NCBI RefSeq assembly: GCF_900107115.1
Contig: NZ_FNOS01000005.1
Location: 248,001-312,000, forward strand
From: Salimicrobium album
Lineage (GTDB): Bacteria > Bacillota > Bacilli > Bacillales > Halobacillaceae
Length of the DNA stretch: 64,000 nt
Direction of reading: 5' to 3'
The stretch's first letter is position 1; each line of letters opens with the position of its first letter. The notes beneath the pieces are model-generated. The model was given only the letters and a program-made list of their open reading frames with translations. It searched no databases and had not been told where the DNA came from. A program made the position numbers and the translations under genes. Below, piece by piece: positions 51,887-61,020 of the stretch.

Positions 51887-51986
51887 ACGTGTTACTGACA
51901 CGATCAGGCATGAGTATGAAATGTGAGTAGTTAACGGGATACCTGTATCCTTTTGACTGCTGACGTTCGTGCTCATGTCTTTTTTA
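51887..51986 (+). promoter_or_regulatory. GlcT antiterminator (RAT) and overlapping terminator of ptsG
   Basis: ACGTGTTACTGACACGATC, continuing to CAGGCATGAG (to 51914), matches the ptsG RAT element as I know it from B. subtilis. CATGAGTATGAA (51909-51920) at its 3' side pairs with TTCGTGCTCATG (51966-51977), followed by TCTTTTTT: a terminator mutually exclusive with the RAT hairpin. GlcT bound to RAT would prevent the terminator. Confidence 0.88.
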
Positions 51987-52057
51987 ACGGTTTTTTTGAA
52001 AACGGTTCATCTGCGGGAGGTTATTTTCTGTTGCGCAGGGAAAAGGAGGAAACATTT

Positions 52058-54091
52058 ATGTTTAAAAATGCATTTGGCACATTGCAAAAAGTCGGTAAAT
52101 CCCTGATGCTTCCGGTAGCGTTGCTTCCGGCAGCCGGTATACTTCTTGCTTTTGGGACAAGCTTTGCCCAGGAGCAGTTCACCGATCTCGTTCCACTGTT
52201 TGAACACCCGTGGATACAGCTGGTTCTTTCCCTGATGGAAGAAGCCGGGGGGATAGTTTTTGATAACCTGCCCCTGTTATTTGCTGTCGGGGTAGCTATC
52301 GGTCTGGCCGGAGGTGATGGGGTAGCAGGTCTTGCTGCCATCATCGGATATTTGATTATGAACGTCACCATGGGAGTGCTCGGGGACGTAACGCCTGAAA
52401 TGGCCGGTAACAGCCCTGCATATGCCGAAGTTCTCGGTATTCCTACACTGCAGACCGGAGTCTTCGGCGGTATTATCGTAGGGATATGGGCCTCTTATCT
52501 TTATAAGAAGTATTACAACATAGAACTTCCGCAATTCCTCGGGTTCTTTGCCGGAAAACGGTTCGTACCGATTATTACAGCCTTTACGTCTCTTGCTCTC
52601 GGTATTGTAATGTATTTCGTCTGGCCGTACGCTCAAACAGGACTGAACGCATTCTCCCAGTTCATGCTTGAGTCGAACCAGACGCTGGCTGCATTTATTT
52701 TCGGAGTCGTGGAACGTTCGCTTATTCCATTCGGTCTTCACCATATTTTCTATTCTCCGTTCTGGTTCGAGTTCGGTTCCTATACGAATGCTGCCGGTGA
52801 GATAATCCGAGGCGACCAGGCGATTTTCTTCGCTCAGCTTCGTGACGGAGTAGAGTTCACCGCAGGTACATTCATGGTCGGGAAATTCCCGTTCATGATG
52901 TTCGGTCTTCCGGCTGCTGCGCTTGCTATTTATCACACAGCGCGTCCTGAGCGTAAAAAGATCGTCGGGGGCATTATGTTCTCCGCAGCCCTCACTTCTT
53001 TTCTGACCGGTATTACAGAACCGATCGAGTTCTCGTTTCTTTTCGTAGCACCGCTGCTGTTCGCAATCCACGCGGTGTTCGCAGGATTCTCTTTCATGAT
53101 TATGGAAATTCTCGGTGTGAAAATCGGCCAGACGTTCTCCGGAGGTCTGATCGACTTTATTCTATTCGGTGTCATCCCTAACCGGACCGACTGGTGGTGG
53201 GTCATCATCGTAGGACTTATCTTCTCGGTCATTTACTACTTCGGGTTCCGCTGGGCTATCCTCAAGTTCAACCTGGCCACGCCGGGTCGTGAGAAAGAAG
53301 GGGAAGACCAGGACGAGGAAACAGGAGAAGTGGATGACAAACCGTACGAAATACTTCAGGCGATGGGTGGCCAGGAAAATATTGATAACCTTGACGCCTG
53401 TATTACGAGACTCCGTGTTTCCGTGCACGATAAGAGTAATGTGAACAAGGATCGTCTGAAAAAGCTCGGTGCTTCCGGTGTAATGGAAGTCGGAAACAAT
53501 ATCCAGGCTATCTACGGACCCGTGTCCGATTCTCTTCGCGGCCAGATGCAGGATATCATCGATGGTAAAACGCCGCGAAAACAGGAAAAACCGAAGCAGG
53601 ATGCAGCTGCCGATACGGAACTGCATGTAACGGAAGATATCGATTTTGTAAGTCCGATGCAGGGTGAACTGGTACCATTGACTGATGTGCCGGACCAGGT
53701 ATTTTCAGGTAAAATGATGGGGGACGGTTTTGCGATCGATCCGGAAGAGGGGACTATTGTTTCTCCGATTAACGGAAAAGTAGTGAATGTTTTTCCGACG
53801 AAACACGCGTTAGGCCTTGTAACAGAGGACGGAGTGGAAATACTGATTCACATCGGGATAGACACGGTGAAACTGAACGGAGAAGGCTTTACCGCCCACG
53901 TCGGTGAAGGTGACGAAGTGAAGCAGGGACAAAAACTTATGGACGTGGACTTAGCGTATCTGAAGGAACACGCACCTTCCGTTGTAACCCCGATTATCTT
54001 CACGAATCTTAATGAGAATCAGTATGTGGACTTACAGACCACAGGCAAAATCAGCACCGAACAGACAAATATTATTAAAATAAAAGAGTGA
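52058..54091 (+). CDS. ptsG: PTS glucose transporter subunit IICBA
   Basis: A 677-residue three-domain permease. EIIC (about 1-410) has [55 protein letters not shown] and the loop [20 protein letters not shown] has the phosphocysteine Cys448 in [17 protein letters not shown] has the active histidine 598 in [13 protein letters not shown]. It takes up and phosphorylates glucose. AAAAGGAGG before ATG 52058 sets the start; the open frame back to 51953 lies in the leader. Controlled by the GlcT RAT. Confidence 0.95.
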   Translation: MFKNAFGTLQKVGKSLMLPVALLPAAGILLAFGTSFAQEQFTDLVPLFEHPWIQLVLSLMEEAGGIVFDNLPLLFAVGVAIGLAGGDGVAGLAAIIGYLIMNVTMGVLGDVTPEMAGNSPAYAEVLGIPTLQTGVFGGIIVGIWASYLYKKYYNIELPQFLGFFAGKRFVPIITAFTSLALGIVMYFVWPYAQTGLNAFSQFMLESNQTLAAFIFGVVERSLIPFGLHHIFYSPFWFEFGSYTNAAGEIIRGDQAIFFAQLRDGVEFTAGTFMVGKFPFMMFGLPAAALAIYHTARPERKKIVGGIMFSAALTSFLTGITEPIEFSFLFVAPLLFAIHAVFAGFSFMIMEILGVKIGQTFSGGLIDFILFGVIPNRTDWWWVIIVGLIFSVIYYFGFRWAILKFNLATPGREKEGEDQDEETGEVDDKPYEILQAMGGQENIDNLDACITRLRVSVHDKSNVNKDRLKKLGASGVMEVGNNIQAIYGPVSDSLRGQMQDIIDGKTPRKQEKPKQDAAADTELHVTEDIDFVSPMQGELVPLTDVPDQVFSGKMMGDGFAIDPEEGTIVSPINGKVVNVFPTKHALGLVTEDGVEILIHIGIDTVKLNGEGFTAHVGEGDEVKQGQKLMDVDLAYLKEHAPSVVTPIIFTNLNENQYVDLQTTGKISTEQTNIIKIKE

Positions 54092-54107
54092 TAAGGAGAG
54101 ATTTTTA

Positions 54108-54374
54108 ATGGAAAAAAGAGACATGAAAGTGACAGCTTCCGAAGGAGTACACGCAAGGCCTGCTACCTCCCTGGTACAGGTGGCAGGAAAATACGAATCG
54201 GATATAAACCTTGAGTATAACGGTAAATCGGTTAACATGAAGTCGATTATGGGTGTAATGTCTCTAGGCATCCCGAGCGGCTCGGACATCACATTTTCCG
54301 CTGAAGGCTCTGATGAAAAAGAAGCAGTGGAAGCCATTGCTCAAAAAGCGAAAGAAGAAGGACTTGGCGAATAA
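54108..54374 (+). CDS. ptsH: phosphocarrier protein HPr
   Basis: An 88-residue HPr. The phosphorylation sites are His15 in GVHARPAT and the regulatory Ser46 in [11 protein letters not shown], so it can serve both PTS and CcpA-dependent repression. It follows ptsG after 16 bases with AAGGAGAG as ribosome site. In B. subtilis ptsI follows ptsH; here a terminator and an opposing gene follow, so enzyme I must be encoded elsewhere. Confidence 0.93.
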   Translation: MEKRDMKVTASEGVHARPATSLVQVAGKYESDINLEYNGKSVNMKSIMGVMSLGIPSGSDITFSAEGSDEKEAVEAIAQKAKEEGLGE

Positions 54375-54432
54375 TTTACCTGTCGGAAACAGATGAAAGC
54401 AGCACCACAGGCAGGAAGCATAGTACACGCAC

Positions 54433-54461
54433 AAAAACCGGACTCTTATGTCCGGTTTTTG
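54433..54461 (+). terminator. intrinsic terminator of ptsGH
   Basis: AAAAACCGGAC (54433-54443) pairs perfectly with GTCCGGTTTTT (54450-54460). Confidence 0.9.
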
Positions 54462-54553
54462 TTATTCGCAGTGTTATAGAGAGCGGGAGAACGTCATGAA
54501 TAAGTCATAAGCCTCTCTTCCTCTCCACCGTGGGAGTGTTAAGTACAGAAATA

Positions 54554-54592
54554 GAAAAAGCGGATGGTATAAACATGCCATCCGCTTTTTCT
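54554..54592. terminator. bidirectional terminator before the convergent SDR gene
   Basis: GAAAAAGCGGATGG pairs perfectly with CCATCCGCTTTTTC. It lies 70 bases beyond the SDR stop codon on the minus strand; the 54462-54553 stretch between the two terminators shows no gene. Confidence 0.82.
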
Positions 54593-54663
54593 ATTTCACA
54601 CAGAACATTCAGTTTTTCAGTGTTCCCGTTTTACCTGCATCTTTTCTGCAGAGAGGCGGGCTA

Positions 54664-55317
54664 TTATACCTTTATTTCAGGACGCCGGTCATCCTGTTCG
54701 AAGATGATTTTTGCCACCTCTTCCGGGTTTTTTAATTTACCCGGGTCGGTTACGTGAGTCGAATCGTTCCAGAAAGGAGTGTTCATTCCGCCCATGTAGA
54801 CAGCTGTAGCGTCGATCGGTTTGTCTCCCCATTCTTTATGTAGACTTTCGGTAAAGCCGCGTACGGCAAACTTACTGGCACAGTAGACGCTTTCATTTAC
54901 CTTTCCTTTCAATCCGGCTGTAGAGATAATGTTCAGTACACGACCTCCTGAGAGTTCAAGCCTGGGCTGTGCTGCCTGAGTGAACAGAATGGTTCCTTTT
55001 ACATTCGTATCGAGCATGGCGTCGATGTCTTCTTCTCCGTAACTCTCCAGTTCCCCGAACAGTCCGACGCCCGCGTTGTTAATGAGAAGGTCCACCTTGT
55101 CCGTCTGCTTTAGCATTTCTTCGATAGAAGCGGCTTCTGTAACGTCACAGACGACTGACTCTGCTTTTCCCCCCTGCTCTATGATTTCACGTTTGGTGCT
55201 TCTGAGTTTCCCTTCGTTCCGACCGGTGAGGTAAACCATACATCCGGAGTCGGCGTACTGTCTGGCCAGAGCTTTTCCAAGGCCGCTTCCTGCTCCTGTA
55301 ATGATAACGGTATCCAT
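54664..55317 (-). CDS. SDR family oxidoreductase
   Basis: A 217-residue short-chain dehydrogenase. TGAGSGLGKALARQYADSG (7-25) is the cofactor motif, NNAG follows, and the catalytic serine in IISTAGLKG plus YCASK (YxxxK) are present. A shorter C-terminus (about 217 versus 250 residues) and VYMGGMNTPFW in place of the PG loop suggest a YqjQ/DltE-like group. Substrate unknown. AGGAAAGGAAGT lies before the ATG. It stands between ptsGH and yfhH, where B. subtilis lacks it. Confidence 0.87.
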   Translation of the reverse strand: MDTVIITGAGSGLGKALARQYADSGCMVYLTGRNEGKLRSTKREIIEQGGKAESVVCDVTEAASIEEMLKQTDKVDLLINNAGVGLFGELESYGEEDIDAMLDTNVKGTILFTQAAQPRLELSGGRVLNIISTAGLKGKVNESVYCASKFAVRGFTESLHKEWGDKPIDATAVYMGGMNTPFWNDSTHVTDPGKLKNPEEVAKIIFEQDDRRPEIKV

Positions 55318-55409
55318 AATGACTTCCTTTCCTGATAGTTTGTTCTTATTTCTATTGTCTTCTTTAAATGTTAAAATGTAAATGGAAAAAAGTGAAGGAG
55401 AGGTTTACC

Positions 55410-55781
55410 GTGGAACGTCGATACAGTGAATACACGTATGAAGAACTGCGCCGGGAAGTCGGCGAATTGACTGAAAAAGCAAGAAAAGCGGAACAGTTCG
55501 GTATGGTAAATGAATACGCGGTACATCAGCGTAAAATAACTATGGCTCAGGCGTATATGCTGAATCCGAAGGACTTCAAAAAAGGCGAAACGTACGAAAT
55601 AGAGGGGGACCCTTCCCATACTTTCTATATCGTATATATTAACGGTGTATTCGCCTGGGGCTTCCGTAAAGACCAGCATGGGAATTACGTGGAGAAAAAA
55701 GAAGAAGAACGTATTACGGGAGAACCGGAAGAAGCTCTCCCTATTTCCATGCTCGGAGCCAGGATCGATATCGATGAGTAG
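55410..55781 (+). CDS. yfhH: YfhH (DUF1811) protein
   Basis: A 123-residue protein. RYSEYTYEELRREVGELTEKARKAE forms the N-terminal helix pair (shown here in part), followed by a small beta barrel with PKDFKKGETYEIEGDP and FYIVYINGVFAWGFR. This matches Bacillus YfhH (DUF1811) and its position near recX; it is about 20 residues longer at the C-terminus. Function unknown. The GTG at 55410 is set by AAGGAGAGG six bases upstream. It overlaps yfhJ by eight bases. Confidence 0.88.
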   Translation: MERRYSEYTYEELRREVGELTEKARKAEQFGMVNEYAVHQRKITMAQAYMLNPKDFKKGETYEIEGDPSHTFYIVYINGVFAWGFRKDQHGNYVEKKEEERITGEPEEALPISMLGARIDIDE

Positions 55782-56034
55782 CCATCATCACGCTCAGGAA
55801 GAGCTCATTAAAGAATTGCAACGGAAGAATGGCAGTTTATCCGAAGAAGAGGCGAGAAAGTGGATCGAACTTCTCTGGGAGGACTTCGAAGCTACCCGGG
55901 CGAAAGCGGGCAGGAAATACAGAGGGAGCGAAATGACCGAACAGATCGTAAGACAGTGGGTGACCCATTACGGGGCTCATCTCGATGAATTCATAGCTAC
56001 CAACCCCAAGTTCAATAAATATTTCGGAGAATAA
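55774..56034 (+). CDS. yfhJ: YfhJ (WVELL family) protein
   Basis: An 86-residue helical protein. ARKWIELLWEDFEATRAKAG carries the W-(V/I)-E-L-L motif that names the family, and TEQIVRQWVTHYGAHLDEF follows. Function unknown. Starts within the last codons of yfhH and ends at a bidirectional terminator facing yfhP. The yfhH-yfhJ pairing is also seen in B. subtilis, where yfhI lies between. Confidence 0.85.
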   Translation: MSSHHHAQEELIKELQRKNGSLSEEEARKWIELLWEDFEATRAKAGRKYRGSEMTEQIVRQWVTHYGAHLDEFIATNPKFNKYFGE

Positions 56035-56037
56035 AAA

Positions 56038-56066
56038 GAACCACGCTGATAAAAGCGTGGTTCAAC
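56038..56066. terminator. bidirectional terminator between yfhJ and yfhP
   Basis: AACCACGCT pairs with AGCGTGGTT over a six-base loop. On the minus strand TTCTTTTTATT follows; on the plus strand the tract is CAACTTT. Confidence 0.78.
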
Positions 56067-57057
56067 TTTCGCCGGGGCTCAGTTTGTCCTGAAGTTTTTC
56101 CTCGGAGAACACCCATCCTGTGTAGGAATCAAGAATCTCGAGATCTTCTCCGTGTTCGTCATCGATCTGTACGATAGCCACGAATGGATAGCGTCCATTA
56201 TGACGATAGCGGAGATCCGTGAATCGAAGCTCGGTATATTCATCGTGATAGTTGATGTCGTAACGATATACCGGAGAGAAAGATAGAAAAGCTTTGATAT
56301 TATGGTCTTCAAGTGCTTTTTCGACTATCGGATCCCGGGTGTTGATCGGTTTATTGACGAATTCATCGAGAATCGTTATTTGTCCGTTTTCGGCATGGCC
56401 TACATAGTATCTCGACGGGGTAGTGATTACGATTCTCCAGATGTTCTGTTTGATGGTCGGAAAAGTTACAATCTGTTCGATGTCCTCGAAGTTCTCTTCA
56501 ATAAGCTTCACCATCTCCCGTTTATCGAAGTAACGCTTAACGTAATAGAGAGCAAGGATGAAATAAATGATGAGCCATAGATAGGCAGGGTTTGCTCCTG
56601 CTACCCAGGCGACAATTCCGGCTACGTGAAAATAGAAAATATACGGGTCGAATGTATTAATGAAGCCGTAGGCGACCCACCTTCTGGTAAAGGGGCGGTA
56701 AGCCTGGGTTCCGTACGCGTTGAACACATCGACGAAGACGTGGAATATGACTGCCACAAAAGTCCACATCCAAAGGTGAAGGGTGTTCACCTCCGGGTAA
56801 AACAGGTGGAGGATTCCCGTGAGCAGCAGCCCCCACAATACGACGGCAGGCATCGAATGGGTGATGCCCCGATGGTTTCTGATATATTTTGCGTTATTTT
56901 TAAGTTTCAAAACAGTATCGAAGTCAGGGGCCTGGGAACCTGCAAGGGTGCCTATAAGGACAGCCTGGCCAAGAGCCGGGTCTTCGGCGACGACAGGGTC
57001 GATGGTGGCAAGCCCCCCGAGTGCTATTCCCATGACTACGTGCGTAGCTGTATCCAT
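56062..57057 (-). CDS. yfhP: YfhP, YdjM-type membrane metal-dependent hydrolase
   Basis: A 331-residue protein. The N-terminal 200 residues hold about five membrane helices and the YdjM motifs DTATHVVMGIALGG, GSQAPDFDTV, HRGITHSMP and HVFVDVFNAYGTQAY, whose His/Asp residues probably bind metal; the C-terminal 130 residues are soluble. The substrate is unknown. AAGGGGGAA before the ATG at 57057 sets the start. Divergent from mutY, as in B. subtilis. Confidence 0.88.
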   Translation of the reverse strand: MDTATHVVMGIALGGLATIDPVVAEDPALGQAVLIGTLAGSQAPDFDTVLKLKNNAKYIRNHRGITHSMPAVVLWGLLLTGILHLFYPEVNTLHLWMWTFVAVIFHVFVDVFNAYGTQAYRPFTRRWVAYGFINTFDPYIFYFHVAGIVAWVAGANPAYLWLIIYFILALYYVKRYFDKREMVKLIEENFEDIEQIVTFPTIKQNIWRIVITTPSRYYVGHAENGQITILDEFVNKPINTRDPIVEKALEDHNIKAFLSFSPVYRYDINYHDEYTELRFTDLRYRHNGRYPFVAIVQIDDEHGEDLEILDSYTGWVFSEEKLQDKLSPGES

Positions 57058-57117
57058 GTGTATTCCCCCTTTTCCCGATTCTCTAAATGTATAATGTATC
57101 ACGAAGGAAGTGTTAAT

Positions 57118-58182
57118 TTGAAGAGAGAAGAGCTGGCCCTGGAGATAGTCAAAGACTTCCCGGCAGAAGATTTCCGGCAAAATTTGATTGAATGGTTTAA
57201 AAAAGAACAGCGTACCCTTCCGTGGCGGGAAAACCAGGACCCTTACCGTGTATGGGTCTCAGAGATCATGCTCCAGCAGACGAAAGTGGAGACGGTGATT
57301 CCTTATTATGAAAATTTTCTCCGTCAATTCCCTACGCTGGAAGACCTGGCCTCCGCAGACGAGCAGGAAGTATTAAAAGCCTGGGAGGGTCTAGGTTACT
57401 ATTCCCGTGCACGAAATTTGCAAACTGCGGTAAAAGAGGTAGTGGCGGAGTACGACTCCAAAGTACCGGATACAGTCCGGGAAATTGGCTCTCTCAAAGG
57501 GGTGGGGCCGTACACGCAAGGGGCAATCCTCAGTATCGCTTACGACCTCCCGGTACCGGCCGTGGACGGGAATGTTATGAGAGTATTATCCCGGATTCTT
57601 CTGGTAGATGAAGATATAGCGAAACAGTCGACGAGGAAACTGTTTGAAGCGCTGGTCTCCTCCCTTATTTCATCCGAAGATCCGAGCTCTTTCAATCAGG
57701 GTTTGATGGAACTGGGGGCTATCGTGTGTACCCCAAAATCCCCCTCCTGCCTTTTGTGTCCGGTTCAGGATCACTGCCGCGCTTTTCATAAAGGGATTGA
57801 AAATGAATTGCCGGTGAAGTCCTCCAAAAAGACACAAAAAACAATTCGCTATCGCACGTACATAGCAGAAAACGAGGACGGGGAAATACTTATAGAAAAA
57901 CGGCCCGGCAAAGGGCTTTTGGCTAACCTGTGGCAATACCCGATGGTCCTGGAGGAGGAGGCGGAGAAAGGTTGGCTTGACGGTTTGAAAATCGAAGAAA
58001 AAGGGATGGTCGATCGGATTAAGCACACATTTTCCCACCTCATCTGGGAAATGGAAGTGCACCGTGTGAAAGTCATCTCCGGTACGTTTAACGGAGAACA
58101 GGGGAAATTCGTGTCGAAAAATGAGCTTACTGTCTATCCGTTTCCGGTCTCCCACCAGAAAATCCATCCTTACATCCGGTGA
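57118..58182 (+). CDS. mutY: A/G-specific adenine glycosylase MutY
   Basis: A 354-residue base-excision enzyme. TLPWRENQDPYRVWVSEIML and QQTKVETVIPYYENF open the catalytic domain; the HhH motif LKGVGPYTQGAI is followed by VPAVDGNVMRV with the catalytic Asp. The [4Fe-4S] loop is CTPKSPSCLLCPVQDHC (C-x6-C-x2-C-x5-C). The C-terminal Nudix-like part includes KHTFSHLIWEMEVHRV. It removes adenine opposite 8-oxoG. TTG 57118 follows GAAGGAAGTG; the ATG at 57094 and the long upstream frame are antisense to yfhP. Confidence 0.93.
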   Translation: MKREELALEIVKDFPAEDFRQNLIEWFKKEQRTLPWRENQDPYRVWVSEIMLQQTKVETVIPYYENFLRQFPTLEDLASADEQEVLKAWEGLGYYSRARNLQTAVKEVVAEYDSKVPDTVREIGSLKGVGPYTQGAILSIAYDLPVPAVDGNVMRVLSRILLVDEDIAKQSTRKLFEALVSSLISSEDPSSFNQGLMELGAIVCTPKSPSCLLCPVQDHCRAFHKGIENELPVKSSKKTQKTIRYRTYIAENEDGEILIEKRPGKGLLANLWQYPMVLEEEAEKGWLDGLKIEEKGMVDRIKHTFSHLIWEMEVHRVKVISGTFNGEQGKFVSKNELTVYPFPVSHQKIHPYIR

Positions 58183-58309
58183 AAGACCTGGAAAACAAAG
58201 GGCATGAGGACAGGCGGGAGCAGTCATCCACCGGCGGAAATGAAGAGGAAGAAAAGCGAATTTGGGGCGGAGAAGGCTGGTTTTCATTAAGGTAAATGAA
58301 GTGAAATGT

Positions 58310-58338
58310 TTTCAATTGGCAGGTATCCCCGTTATAAT
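58310..58338 (+). promoter_or_regulatory. probable SigA promoter of ntdp
   Basis: TTTCAA, a 17-base spacer and a perfect TATAAT (58333-58338), 41 bases before the ATG. Confidence 0.55.
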
Positions 58339-58378
58339 TGGTAGAAGTGAACGCAGTTAAGAAAGGGGTGGAATTCGT

Positions 58379-58906
58379 ATGTCCAGCCCATCGCCTGGCA
58401 AGCGAATCAAAATTCAAAGTTATAAACACAATGGAAAACTGCACAGAATCTGGAACAGTACTACGATTTTAAAAGGGACGGAGACTGTACTGATCGGTGC
58501 GAATGACCGTACGACCGTAACGGAAAGCGACGGGAGATCGTGGATGACAAGGGAACCGGCGATCTGTTACTTTCACACGAAATACTGGTTCAATGTCATC
58601 GGGATGTTGAGGGCAGACGGAGTGCATTATTACTGTAACATCAGCTCTCCTTTTATTTACGAAGACGAAATGATCAAATATATCGATTATGATCTGGATG
58701 TTAAAGTCTTCCCCGATATGACTTATAAACTGCTGGATGAAGACGAATATAAACTTCACCGCAGACAGATGAACTACCCGCACGTTCTTGACCGGATTCT
58801 GTACAACAATGTAGATATTCTGGTCCGCTGGATACATCAGCGTAAAGGTCCTTTTGCTCCGGAATTCATAGATCAGTGGTACGAACGGTATTTAACGTAT
58901 AGGTAG
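58379..58906 (+). CDS. ntdp: nucleoside tri-/diphosphate phosphatase (YgaC, DUF402)
   Basis: A 175-residue beta-barrel protein of the DUF402 family. [20 protein letters not shown] opens it; [40 protein letters not shown] and DEDEY hold the acidic metal ligands. It hydrolyses nucleoside tri- and diphosphates. The length is the same as Staphylococcus/Bacillus Ntdp. AAAGGGGTGG lies before the ATG. It is followed by ygaD as in B. subtilis, with a terminator in between. Confidence 0.9.
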   Translation: MSSPSPGKRIKIQSYKHNGKLHRIWNSTTILKGTETVLIGANDRTTVTESDGRSWMTREPAICYFHTKYWFNVIGMLRADGVHYYCNISSPFIYEDEMIKYIDYDLDVKVFPDMTYKLLDEDEYKLHRRQMNYPHVLDRILYNNVDILVRWIHQRKGPFAPEFIDQWYERYLTYR

Positions 58907-58914
58907 ATTGGGAA

Positions 58915-58944
58915 GAGCGCACTTTAATAGTGCGCTCACTTATT
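58915..58944 (+). terminator. intrinsic terminator of ntdp
   Basis: GAGCGCACT (58915-58923) pairs perfectly with AGTGCGCTC (58929-58937), then ACTTATTTT. Confidence 0.78.
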
Positions 58945-58972
58945 TTGATAGTAGAAAGAAGGTACATTCTGT

Positions 58973-60733
58973 ATGGATACCATTAAGAGGTATATGTATT
59001 TTGTAACTCCATATAAATGGAAAATCGTCTTTACGATTATGATCGGCGTCGTTAAATTCGGAATTCCTTTACTGTTGCCGCTTATTTCGAAGTACGTAAT
59101 CGACAACATCATCGGCAGTGAATCCATGGCCCAGTCCGAGAAAGTGGATCAGCTTCTCTGGATTATCGGAGGGGCCCTGTTCCTCTTCGTCGTAGTTCGT
59201 CCACCGGTGGAATATTTACGCCAGTACTATGCTCAGTGGATCGGCAGTAATATTTTATATGATATCCGTGACTATTTATTCGATCACATTCAGCGACTGA
59301 GTCTCAGATATTACTCGAAGACAAAATCGGGAGAAATCATTTCCCGGGTAATACACGACGTGGAGCAGACGAAAAACTTTGTAATTACAGGACTCATGAA
59401 TATATGGCTTGATATGGTAACGATTCTCATTGCCGTAATCATCATGCTTACGATGAACGTATGGCTGACACTTGTAGCCATAGCTCTGTTTCCTCTGTAC
59501 GGGTTCGCCGTGAAATATTTCTATTCACGCTTACGCACTCTTACCCGTGAGCGGTCCCAGGCTCTTGCGGAAGTCCAGGGACACTTGCACGAGCGGGTGC
59601 AGGGAGTACCGGTCACCCGGAGTTTCGCTCTTGAAGACTACGAACAGGAACAGTTCGATGAGAAAAACTCCAACTTCCTGACTAAGGCGATCCGTCATAC
59701 GAACTGGAACGCTTATACGTATTCCGTGACGTTTACGATTACGGACCTTGCTCCCCTTCTTCTTATAGGGGTGGCGGGTTATCTCGTGATCGGCGGTTCC
59801 GTCACCGTGGGTACGATGGTGGCTTTTGTCGGTTATATGGATCAGGTTTACGGACCGCTCCGGCGGCTTGTGAACTCAGCTACCGTTCTGACACAGTCCA
59901 TCGCTTCCATGGACCGGGTCTTTGAGTTCATCGACGAACCTTACGATATCAAAGACAAAAAAGGTGCCCGGAAATTGACGGCTCTGGACGGTAAAGTGAC
60001 GTTCGACAACGTCTCTTTCAGCTACGAACAGGAAGAAGAGGAAGTTCTGAAGAATGTTACTCTTCATGTCGATCAGGGAGAGACGATCGCCCTCGTAGGA
60101 ATGAGCGGGGGAGGGAAATCGACCCTTATCAGTCTGATTCCCCGCTTCTATGATGTAACCGGCGGCCGTATTCTGGTAGACGATACAGACGTCAGGGACG
60201 TAGAAGTCCGTTCGTTAAGGGATCAGATAGGTATGGTTCTTCAGGACAACACTTTATTCAGTGAATCGGTAGCCATGAATATTAAGATGGGGAATCCGAA
60301 TGCAACAGATGAACAGATGATGGAAGCGGCCCGTGCAGCCAATGCACATGAATTCATCACCGGGCTTCCTTACGGGTACGAGACCCTGGTCGGAGAGAGA
60401 GGCGTCAAGCTCTCCGGCGGACAAAAACAGCGGATAGCCATTGCCAGGGTGTTCCTGAAGAACCCTTCTCTTCTCATCCTGGACGAAGCTACTTCCGCAC
60501 TGGATCTTGAAAGCGAAAGTCTGATTCAGTCTGCACTGGAACGACTGGCTTCGGCACGCACCACTTTTATCGTTGCCCACCGGCTTTCCACGATTACCCA
60601 CGCCGACCGCATAGTGCTGATCGAAAACGGTCATATTGTGGAGAGTGGCAGACACGACGAACTTATGGCCAAAAGAGGTCACTATTACAATCTTTATCAG
60701 GTTCAGGAACTGGACGATGTACCATTATCCTGA
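58973..60733 (+). CDS. ygaD: YgaD, ABC exporter (fused permease and ATPase)
   Basis: A 586-residue half-transporter that should work as a dimer. Residues 1-330 carry six membrane helices of the ABC exporter type ([40 protein letters not shown]). The ATPase has Walker [11 protein letters not shown]-loop [14 protein letters not shown], signature [15 protein letters not shown], Walker [13 protein letters not shown] and H-loop IVAHRLST. Likely a lipid or drug exporter; substrate unknown. Matches B. subtilis YgaD by position. AGAAGGT precedes the ATG. Confidence 0.92.
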   Translation: MDTIKRYMYFVTPYKWKIVFTIMIGVVKFGIPLLLPLISKYVIDNIIGSESMAQSEKVDQLLWIIGGALFLFVVVRPPVEYLRQYYAQWIGSNILYDIRDYLFDHIQRLSLRYYSKTKSGEIISRVIHDVEQTKNFVITGLMNIWLDMVTILIAVIIMLTMNVWLTLVAIALFPLYGFAVKYFYSRLRTLTRERSQALAEVQGHLHERVQGVPVTRSFALEDYEQEQFDEKNSNFLTKAIRHTNWNAYTYSVTFTITDLAPLLLIGVAGYLVIGGSVTVGTMVAFVGYMDQVYGPLRRLVNSATVLTQSIASMDRVFEFIDEPYDIKDKKGARKLTALDGKVTFDNVSFSYEQEEEEVLKNVTLHVDQGETIALVGMSGGGKSTLISLIPRFYDVTGGRILVDDTDVRDVEVRSLRDQIGMVLQDNTLFSESVAMNIKMGNPNATDEQMMEAARAANAHEFITGLPYGYETLVGERGVKLSGGQKQRIAIARVFLKNPSLLILDEATSALDLESESLIQSALERLASARTTFIVAHRLSTITHADRIVLIENGHIVESGRHDELMAKRGHYYNLYQVQELDDVPLS

Positions 60734-60745
60734 AGAATGGATGCC

Positions 60746-60778
60746 AGCCTGCAAAACTCCGGTTTTGCAGGCTTTTTT
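60746..60778 (+). terminator. intrinsic terminator of ygaD
   Basis: AGCCTGCAAAAC pairs perfectly with GTTTTGCAGGCT over a TCCG tetraloop, followed by TTTTTG. Confidence 0.93.
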
Positions 60779-60844
60779 GTATATAATCCCCGGTCTTTAT
60801 ACCATCTGACCTCAGGAATATCACTATCTGACTCGTTTTTTCTT

Positions 60845-60876
60845 TCAAATTGTCAGTCGGTCGGACAATAGTTTGA
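60845..60876. repeat. operator-like inverted repeat upstream of the c-di-GMP gene
   Basis: ATTGTC (60849-60854) and GACAAT (60864-60869) are inverted arms nine bases apart, extended by TCAAA (60845-60849) and TTTGA (60872-60876). It ends nine bases before the SigD-like -35 element. Confidence 0.45.
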
Positions 60877-60884
60877 ACGAATAC

Positions 60885-60911
60885 TGAAAGTTTTTGAAAA
60901 GAGACCGATAG
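60885..60911 (+). promoter_or_regulatory. SigD-like promoter of the c-di-GMP gene
   Basis: TGAA (60885-60888), exactly 15 bases, then ACCGATAG (60904-60911) fits the motility sigma consensus TAAA-N15-GCCGATAT in 9 of 12 positions, including the core CCGATA. A leader of about 100 bases follows, with a CACTT-TTAT-AAGTG palindrome. Confidence 0.45.
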
Positions 60912-61020
60912 TAAGAGTAAAGCTGCTTCGGTACCGGTTTAATAAAAATAGATAGTAGAGCACTTTTATAAGTGAAGCAACGAGTGTGACCGGTATATTA
61001 AAAAAAGAAGGGAACATGTT

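Noticed and set aside
51997-52010. cre-like TTGAAAACGGTTCA in the ptsG leader
   Set aside because: One base short of the palindromic CcpA consensus and downstream of the terminator, so not convincing.
51953-52057. In-frame extension upstream of ptsG
   Set aside because: It runs through the GlcT-controlled terminator and the ribosome site; the EIIC N-terminus begins at 52058.
56626-57117. Long in-frame extension upstream of mutY
   Set aside because: It lies antisense to yfhP and does not resemble MutY; the start with a ribosome site is at 57118.
58179-58295. 38-codon ORF overlapping the mutY stop (GTG start)
   Set aside because: Acidic and protein-like, but no family match and no independent ribosome site; the mutY-ntdp gap (58183-58378) otherwise holds only the ntdp promoter.
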